In this document: positions 6,901 to 12,314 of the stretch, piece after piece | Numbering within the stretch: the stretch's first letter is position 1 | Layout: each line of letters opens with the position of its first letter | From: Spirogloea muscicola | Lineage: Eukaryota; Streptophyta; Zygnematophyceae; Spirogloeales; Spirogloeaceae | Assembly: GCA_009602725.1 (NCBI GenBank) | Contig: WELB01000190.1 | Coordinates: 71,038 to 83,351, forward strand | Reading direction: 5' to 3' | Length of the DNA stretch: 12,314 bases | The notes under the pieces: model-generated | The model's input: the letters and a program-made list of their open reading frames with translations, nothing else | Told to the model about the DNA's origin: nothing | Databases searched by the model: none | Program-made: the position numbers and the translations under genes

Positions 6901-9900
6901 CAGAGAGGAGGGTCAATCTTTCATCAATCAGGGCCAAGAGATTGGGGAATCCACGAAGGGATGAGAAGCCTGAGCCGTACGCTAGAGAAGCAAAAGAGTT
7001 CCTCCGGACGCGGTTGATTGGCCAACAGGTCACAGAAAGACAAACCTCTGACGGCCTCTCACCGGCATGTTGTCGTGGTACCTGGTGCTGAAGCTCATGT
7101 GGACATAGGATCACTACTAGGATAGGATCACAATGTGGCAAATGGCTTCTGTATGACACGGAGTTGTCTGACCTTGATAAGCAGAGGGATGAATCGCTGT
7201 TGATAGCTTGTCATATTAGGTGGAGAGTTGCTAAAGAAGTACAGCGCTCTTCATCGTGCAGGTCAGCGTGGCTATGGAGTATAACCGCAAGATAGTCCCC
7301 TCTGACCTACCGCCTGGTACACCTGCACCAGCTGGTAGCCGCAGCATGGAGTTTGGAACTGTCATGCTTCTGTCAGCCGTCAAGGCCGACCTTGCAGAGA
7401 CAGGTGTGAGCGCCACAACAAGTGAGGGTACCCCACAGGGTTCTATCAACGTCGCAGAGATGACCGTGGCTAGAGGCTTTGCCACTGTGGTCAGGCACCG
7501 GGACTTCGAGGAGCGAAGCCTTCACTATGACGCTCTACTCGCTGCCGAGCAGAGGGCCATGAAGGGCAAGAAGGGTATCCATTCTGCAAGGGAGCCCCCG
7601 GTCGCTCACATCAACGACCTATCTGATCGGGTGAGAAGCCAAAGTGCAGCATGGGTCTAGGTGAAATTTCTTTGGTGAAATACCTTCCTGAAAGAGCAAT
7701 TTTGAGTCAACATCATGAGCAAGCGCGAGGACATGTGACACCAGCATCATTATTGACGACTTAAGTATAAGCCCTTTTCTGCTCTTGTCCAGGCTGCAAC
7801 TGCCAAGGCGAGGCAGTTTTTGCCATTCCTTCAGCGGGCACGTCGGCTTCCTGCTATTGTGGACTATGTGCTTTCTGGTCATCGCTTCAAGTTGATCATA
7901 CCCAAGGAGACATGCGCTATTGCCTTCTCCTTATCTGGGGTCAGAGCTCCAAGCAGAGAGGAGCCATACTCGGAGGAAGCCATTGCCTTCATGCGGCGGA
8001 GAATCATGCAGCATGATGTTGAGGTACCTGAGAGCGGGACTTAGTCTGGCCGTTGCTTGTCTGCATAATGTGCAGCACAGCATGGTCATTAGTGAAGGAA
8101 TCTGCTAAAAAAGGTGTATACTGATTGTCATGCCATCTGCTGTGGTTCAGCAGACTACTCGGTATGAATGTTGGCAACTTTTCCTGTGCTGCAGATTGAG
8201 GTAGAGACAGTGGACAAGACAGGTACATTTATAGGAACTCTGTGGAGTGGAAAGAACCAGAACGCGGGTGCTATGCTACTTGATGCAGGCTTGGCGAAGC
8301 TCCATGCAACATTCTCTGCTGATCGCACCCCCGAAGGGCAGCTACTGCTGCAGGCCGAACAGAAGGCCAAAGCTGCCCGCCTGAAGGTGCTTGACCCCCG
8401 CAATGCATTTGGTTGCCTATATACCGCGCCCATCTTACCACAAAAGTCTTATGATTTTCCAGTACGTATTTGAGGGTAGGGATAGTATGGTAGCAGTCGC
8501 TTGCTACTCTACCACTGTGAAGCACCTTGGGTGACCTAACTTTGATGACGTCTATTAAATAGGTATGGGAGAATTATGTAGAGGGTGCAGACGCGCCAGC
8601 CCTCGCTTCAGAAGCCCCCCGTGGCAAGCAGGAGGTGCTGCAGGTAATTCTTTTTGTATCTGAAAAGCAAATGGATTACTCTTCCCAGCAGTGTCCACCA
8701 CAGATGTCATTGTCACTCACAGGATAACCAATTGAGGCAATTCGGTTGATTATGTACAGTACATGTCCATAGCAGTGGAGAATTGCTCGTGTATTTGTCC
8801 TTCAATCTTTGTATTCAAGATGTACAACATGAAAGGGCGTACACAATCACTTATTCCACATTATATGATCTCAGGTGAAGGTGACGGAGATCTTAGGCGG
8901 TGGCAAGTTCTACCTTCAGCTGCTCTTGGGGGACTCGGCCAAGCTGCGGAGCATTGAGTCTCAGCTTGAAGAGCTGCGGATGAAAGACAGGCCCATTGCT
9001 CCAGGAGCCTTTCAACCCAAGAAGGGCGACATTGTCATCAGCCAGTTCTCGGCTGACAACAGCTGGGCCAGAGCCATGGTGCGTGAAACTTGAAACTGCC
9101 TGTCCACTTACAAAGATACTATCTTGGGAGTGCTATCCTAAATCATACGCTGCTGTGCAGGTGACCAATGCACCAAAGGCTGCCCCGACGAGTGGCAGTG
9201 CCGAGTACGAGGTCTTCTATATCGACTTTGGAAATGCTGAGACTGTGACCCTGTCTCGTTTGAGGCCGGCAGAGGGCTTTGCCCTGCAGGAGCCGGGCTT
9301 GGCCCTGCTGGCTAGCCTTGCCTTTGTTAAGGTGCCCAATCGCCTTTTGATCCCTCTATGCTGGCCTGCTTATCATGCAACATCTAAGTGGTGCCTCAAT
9401 TGCGCAGCAGATGGCTATCAGGCGGAAAAGGCCTCCGCATGTTTGCATTCGAAGACAGTATGCCTTAGAACAACACAGATAGTAAGGGAAGGACATGGAG
9501 AAGTCTTGTTTACTGTCCTCCTTATCTGACCTGTTGTATGACTCCGTAAGTTTGCTCCCACTCTTGGAGACTCTGAACACTGTGCACTGGCATCAGCTTG
9601 TTGTGAAGCTTAAAGCGCATGCTCGATGGCTTTACCAACCTTCTGTTGTGCTGTGCAAGCGCAGGTGCCCGAGTTGGAGGATGATTTTGGGGTCGAAGCA
9701 GCGGAGGCGCTGGCTCATTTTGCGATGAATAAGAAGATGGTAGCCAAAGTTGAGGAGCGCGACGTGACTGGGGGCAAGGTGAAAGGCCAGGGTACTGGGC
9801 CTAGGCTTATTGTTACTCTTGTGGATCCGGAGACGAGCACGACAGTGAATGCGTCCCTGCTTGAGGTAAGCCTCCGGCATGTGCTTGTAGAGGATCCAAT

Positions 9901-10152
9901 CTTAGTACTGGGCACCATTTAGCACGGCAACGGCTGTTATGTTCAATTGCATGACAAGTTGCTCATTGACAGGCGGGCCTGGCAAAGCTGGAGAAGAGGA
10001 GCAAGCGTGATAGCAAGGAAAGGGCCGAGGCCCTGGATAGCCTTAAGGAGTCCCAAGACATGGCAAAGAAGGCGAGGCTTGCTATTTGGCGGTATGGTGA
10101 TGCTGATTCTGATGAAGAGGAGGAGCACCGCCGGCCATCTCGGTGGGGTTGA
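3953..10152 (+). CDS. TSN: Tudor-SN / staphylococcal nuclease domain-containing protein 1 (17 exons, 989 aa)
   Basis: Exons: 3953-4087, 4324-4398, 4758-4871, 5085-5186, 5405-5611, 5786-6013, 6186-6296, 6431-6601, 6831-7028, 7262-7630, 7793-8023, 8195-8386, 8563-8643, 8875-9078, 9161-9331, 9665-9865 and 9973-10152. All 16 introns are GT..AG and phase 0. The 989 residues match the plant length (about 990). Tudor-SN is a cytoplasmic RNA-binding scaffold of stress granules and mRNA stability control. Domains: SN1 about 5-140 (SGDSLVI, PPPEKTITLSSLMAPK), SN2 about 180-364 (VEQVRDGSTVRV), SN3 about 378-545 (VIEVVSGDCLVV, RHRDFEERS.HYDALLAAE), SN4 about 590-715 (YVLSGHRFKL, VRAPSREEPYSEEA), a Tudor domain about 785-850 (KKGDIVISQF, FYIDFGN at 825-831) set inside a split SN5, and an acidic tail (973-981). 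The start has A at -3 and G at +4. Position 829 is Phe where Tudor domains usually have Tyr (FYIDYGN). The repeats lack most staphylococcal nuclease catalytic residues, as is usual for the family. Confidence 0.97.
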
Positions 10153-10168
10153 GCCAAGCACGTAGCTT

Positions 10169-10224
10169 GGGCAGCCAGTAAGCTCGAGTATAGTCGGGCA
10201 GCCACTTTGCTCTGAGTATAGTCG
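10169..10224 (+). repeat. Imperfect tandem repeat in the TSN 3' region
   Basis: GGGCAGCCA occurs at 10169-10177 and 10196-10204, and GAGTATAGTCG at 10186-10196 and 10214-10224. These are two copies of a unit of about 28 bases, starting 17 bases after the TSN stop. It is probably transcribed as 3' untranslated region. Confidence 0.85.
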
Positions 10225-10707
10225 CAGGACACCTCGACCTGGCAGATCTCATGCCAGTGAGTGCTCGCTCGGACCCTGCAGTTGCTTGAACAACTGCTTT
10301 TAGTGGCTGCTGGGCTTTCCAAGTGCATCTCTCTCTTCGATGCATGTCTTTGACCTGAGTAGACCCGTCCTGTTGCTCTTCCCCCCTCCCCTGAGCAGTT
10401 TTGAAGCCCCCTTGTGGTTGCGGCGATGCCACGAAGTGCTGCTCTGCTAGACTAGTCATGGTGGCTTCTAGAGGTGGCCACCTTGGTTTGTTCAGCTCAC
10501 AATCTGCTATATCAGCAGAAGATCGTTGATCCTTGGAGTGGCTTGGGCACTTGATGGTTGCCGAGTATGTGCATGGTGTCCTGTTGCATTATGCATGCCC
10601 AGGCCCATACATGATCAAGGAGGTAAGTAATTGCATGGGTGTCACGCCCGAGTGCCCAACCGCATTTTAGCTGGCGGCAGCAGCGGCACAAGTGGGCACA
10701 GCCAAAT

Positions 10708-10712
10708 GTAAA
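10708..10712 (+). promoter_or_regulatory. Candidate TGTAA polyadenylation signal for TSN
   Basis: TGTAA is the main poly(A) signal of chlorophytes. This is the first copy I found after the TSN stop, about 555 bases downstream. Long 3' untranslated regions are common in these algae. The pentamer also arises by chance, so confidence is modest. Confidence 0.4.
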
Positions 10713-10930
10713 CAGCAGCGGCACTGGCTTGCCTGCAAGGTACCGAGTGCAGGGGAAGACAGTGTGTACTGTGATAAAGTTCTAGATCTGGCTGCTCCTG
10801 ATGTTGCTCCTGTAGACTCTGTTTAACTGCCTCGGCTTCTCTATCCTCCAACCAGAGTCCTCAACTGGGCATCTACACTTATCCGGAGGATCAGCAGACC
10901 TCTTCTCAGGGTCCAAGAGCAGATTCGCTC

Positions 10931-11179
10931 ATGGTTTGGCACACAGAGATCAGGCGCTCAGTGACAGAGACAGCACAGGCTCCGCCCCCAATCAGAGATC
11001 AGCCACACAGGCACAGGCCCCGCTCTCAATCGGTGGTTTTCTATGAGAAGAAAAGACGCTTCCAGGGAGGGCGGTGGCTGGGAGAGGCCAGCCCAGAACA
11101 GACAAGTACAAAGTCCGAAGGGACCAGGGAAAGCGCTAAAGCACACACGGAAACAAGTAGCTACGAAACAATTCAGTAG
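10931..11179 (+). CDS. Doubtful hypothetical ORF (82 aa)
   Basis: This frame encodes 82 mostly polar residues (MVWHTEIRRSVTETAQAPPP at the start, TKSEGTRESAKAHTETSSYE near the end) with many Ser, Thr, Arg and Gln. The frame stays open upstream to about 10797 and passes a possible acceptor (CTCCAACCAG before 10858), so it might be part of a longer exon of about 125 codons. No domain is recognised. It overlaps one copy of the 23-base repeat (11073-11095) and an internal imperfect duplication, which argues for repeat-derived sequence. It is listed only as a possibility. Confidence 0.15.
   Translation: MVWHTEIRRSVTETAQAPPPIRDQPHRHRPRSQSVVFYEKKRRFQGGRWLGEASPEQTSTKSEGTRESAKAHTETSSYETIQ
11073..11095 (+). 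repeat. 23-bp direct repeat with hairpin, copy 1
   Basis: This is an exact 23-base match to 11300-11322, offset 227 bases. It contains GGCTGG/CCAGCC arms around a GAGAGG loop. Flanking bases on the left (AGAA..AAGA..CGC..CCAG) also look related between the copies, suggesting a decayed longer duplication. Confidence 0.9.
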
Positions 11180-11299
11180 CCCCGACTAATAAGCAACCTC
11201 AGGTCGGAGAAGCTAGTCTCCTGGTAGCTGGGACCAAGCATTACAATGTACAAGCTTCTGAACAGCAAGGTCCAGAAGACAAGCGCGGCCAGATTAACT

Positions 11300-11322
11300 G
11301 GTGGCTGGGAGAGGCCAGCCCA
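11300..11322 (+). repeat. 23-bp direct repeat with hairpin, copy 2
   Basis: This is the second exact copy of the element at 11073-11095, with the same 6-bp stem hairpin. Both copies have an AAGTACAAAG downstream (near 11102 and near 11382). No terminal inverted repeats or target-site duplications of a known element were recognised. Confidence 0.9.
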
Positions 11323-11475
11323 ACGGAACGGCCCCATAAGAATCCGTGTGTATTGAGAGATGGTGAGGCCATGTGTGGCCAAGTACAAAGGTAAGCACAT
11401 TGACAAATGTACGTCACCTGCTGCTAAGCTGACCCGCTCAGTAACCACGAGTCAGCACATAGAAGTCGCTAGCTG

Positions 11476-12087
11476 ATGCTCGAATACCGGACGGCGATCG
11501 GCAAGCTCTTGAACTACCAGCAAAGGCTCGACCAGCTTTCTGGTGCAACGCATGAGCCTGAGCTCGCTGCAGACAAGCTGACACTCGACGTCGCAGAAAT
11601 GACAGATAGGCTGCCGGCATACCCATCTGGGCTGGAAGCATATCCTCGCGTCGTGCATATCCCAGACTCGCTATGTTCTCGAGTAGGGTATGGAAGCGAG
11701 GGCCCAAGCAGCCGAAAGTGTCCCATAAGGGGCCGGGCGGCGGAGGCACCGTGGGACCGCCGCGCAGCATCTGGCTCCCCAACCGTTGCACCGCGACCGG
11801 GAAATGTGCTCCCCATTCGGGCGAACCCGGACCGGCCCCGGTCGCCCTTCTGCCCAGCTGGCGCACGCGACGTGCCATCTGGCGCTCCGACTTTGCCACC
11901 TGGCGCGCTCGGCCGGTCTGGACCGTGCCGCCGTCATAATAATAAGAATGCCGCTGGCAAGCCCAGTACGTCATGCCCGCCAGGCCATCAGCGCAGATGT
12001 ACTTTCTGCCACGTGTACTTACACGTAGGCGGGCTCAGATCTCCGCGGCCACCAATGCGCGCCGCGCATGGGGCCACGTCGGAGTGA
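11476..12087 (+). CDS. Uncertain ORF (203 aa), N-terminal part looks coding
   Basis: The ORF begins at the first ATG after an in-frame TAG (11470-11472). Residues 1-55 look like real protein: MLEYRTAIGKLLNYQQRLDQ, then LAADKLTLDVAEMTDRLPAY, likely helical with spaced leucines and GC-rich third positions. After about residue 70 the composition becomes Pro/Arg/Gly-rich and unlike a folded protein. It might be the first exon of a gene whose donor was not identified, or a remnant of a mobile element. Another frame from 11673 is also open there. No family is recognised. Confidence 0.2.
   Translation: MLEYRTAIGKLLNYQQRLDQLSGATHEPELAADKLTLDVAEMTDRLPAYPSGLEAYPRVVHIPDSLCSRVGYGSEGPSSRKCPIRGRAAEAPWDRRAASGSPTVAPRPGNVLPIRANPDRPRSPFCPAGARDVPSGAPTLPPGALGRSGPCRRHNNKNAAGKPSTSCPPGHQRRCTFCHVYLHVGGLRSPRPPMRAAHGATSE
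11851..11906 (+). repeat. Short tandem repeat, three copies of about 21 bases
   Basis: TGCCCAGCTGGCGC (11851), TGCCATCTGGCGC (11873) and TGCCACCTGGCGC (11894) are spaced 22 and 21 bases apart. In the 11673 frame they give a roughly 7-residue pattern with a repeated Trp-Arg (SWRT, IWRS, TWRA). In the 11476 frame they give PAGA, PSGA, PPGA. Confidence 0.7.
12011..12026. repeat. Inverted repeat ACGTGT-actt-ACACGT
   Basis: Perfect 6-bp arms with a 4-base spacer lie about 260 bases before the ORF at the right edge. The arms carry ACGTG cores like those bound by plant bZIP factors, so it may be a regulatory site. It may also be chance. Confidence 0.5.
12055..12069. repeat. Inverted repeat ATGCGC-gcc-GCGCAT
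   Basis: Perfect 6-bp arms around a 3-base loop in the presumed promoter region of the right-edge gene. No function can be assigned. Confidence 0.5.
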
Positions 12088-12148
12088 GGGACTCCAGCAG
12101 CCGCCCCTGCTGCTGCGAGCGGCCGGGGTAGTCCGCACCGGGCCATGA

Positions 12149-12156
12149 TTTATAGT
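12149..12156 (+). promoter_or_regulatory. TATA-like box upstream of the right-edge gene
   Basis: TTTATAGT lies in otherwise GC-rich DNA, about 130 bases before the start codon at 12287. The position suits a promoter with a leader of about 100 bases. This is a single motif, so confidence is modest. Confidence 0.35.
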
Positions 12157-12187
12157 CACAACCATTTGACGACGGATCTTCATCATC

Positions 12188-12198
12188 GGGGGGGGGGG
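12188..12198 (+). repeat. Poly-G tract (11 G)
   Basis: Eleven consecutive G bases about 90 bases before the right-edge start codon, between the TATA-like box and the palindrome at 12211. Confidence 0.9.
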
Positions 12199-12210
12199 AC
12201 CGTGGGGTGT

Positions 12211-12227
12211 AGAGCTCCAGGAGCTCT
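12211..12227. repeat. Near-perfect 17-bp palindrome before the right-edge gene
   Basis: AGAGCTCC and GGAGCTCT are exact inverted copies separated by one A. The element sits 60 bases before the start codon, probably in the 5' leader or core promoter. It could be a dimeric protein-binding site. Confidence 0.55.
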
Positions 12228-12256
12228 TATCCACGCCGCCGTTGCCGCCTCCGCCT

Positions 12257-12286
<30 letters not shown>
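12257..12286 (+). repeat. (GCC)10 tract directly before a start codon
   Basis: Ten GCC units run directly into ATGG, making a perfect GCCGCCATGG Kozak context. The tract resembles the one in the TSN leader. Confidence 0.93.
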
Positions 12287-12287
<1 letters not shown>

Positions 12288-12314
12288 TGGCCGCCGCACT
12301 GCGCGCCGCGCCGG
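12287..12314 (+). CDS. Probable 5' end of another gene, cut by the window edge
   Basis: An ATG in ideal Kozak context opens MAAALRAAP before the edge. The Ala/Arg start would fit an organelle transit peptide. The GCC tract and TATA-like box upstream resemble the other genes here. Only nine residues are visible, so no product can be named. Confidence 0.5.

Larger units (their letters stand above)
10153..10930. other. TSN 3' region and intergenic DNA
   Basis: No gene is supported. It begins with the probable TSN 3' untranslated region, including an imperfect 28-base tandem repeat (10169-10224) and a TGTAA (10708-10712). A short inverted repeat TCTGCT/AGCAGA lies near 10503-10519. The frames here are short and show no recognisable domains. 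Confidence 0.6.

Noticed and set aside
8541-8562. TGATGA box at the end of TSN intron 12
   Set aside because: No D box follows before the acceptor, so it is not a snoRNA.
11438-11974. Minus-strand 178-codon open frame
   Set aside because: The GC-rich region is open in several frames at once. The residues are Arg/Gly/Pro/Ala-rich with no motif, and it gives no better protein than the plus-strand frame.
1-12314. Prokaryotic-style defence system, CRISPR array or operon
   Set aside because: No spaced identical repeats, no gene clusters without introns and no Shine-Dalgarno-led genes are present; the recognisable genes are eukaryotic nuclear genes.

Overview
The window reads as nuclear DNA of a green alga (Chlorophyta, plausibly Trebouxiophyceae; the class is an inference). 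The reasons are a plant-type U2 snRNA beginning ATACCTTTCTCGG, two intron-rich genes of land-plant/algal type, degenerate GT..AG introns of about 80-400 bases, candidate TGTAA poly(A) signals of the green-algal kind, and GC-rich leaders with GCC tracts next to the start codons. No bacterial operon, CRISPR array or tRNA was seen.

Layout, left to right. (1) 1-475, minus strand: an open frame running off the left edge that resembles the C-terminal PD-(D/E)XK nuclease-like part of a non-LTR retroelement. (2) 654-967: a complete U2 snRNA gene with upstream-element and TATA-like candidates and a perfect GC hairpin just after the RNA. (3) 1419-3025: a five-exon gene for a 194-residue NTF2/SnoaL-like protein with a probable organelle transit peptide. 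An unusual 35-base perfect hairpin lies between two in-frame start codons, and a possible extra 3' exon at 3419-3575 would add a membrane anchor. (4) 3953-10152: a complete 17-exon Tudor-SN (SND1/TSN) gene for 989 residues. Every intron is phase 0. (5) 10153-12286: about 2.1 kb without a confident gene, holding short direct repeats, a duplicated hairpin, two doubtful open frames and several palindromes. (6) 12287 to the right edge: a probable start of another gene, directly behind a (GCC)10 tract.

All convincing genes (U2, NTF2-like, TSN and the edge ORF) lie on the plus strand. The gene models were built by hand from splice borders and frame continuity. In TSN, 16 junctions keep one frame and yield a protein of the family's usual length, so that model is strong. 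U2 and TSN both act in RNA metabolism, but nothing in the sequence shows that they are functionally linked here. The most interesting points are the uniform phase-0 architecture and AGGT-flanked introns of TSN, the start-selecting hairpin of the NTF2-like gene, its possible membrane-anchored isoform, and the GCC tracts before start codons.
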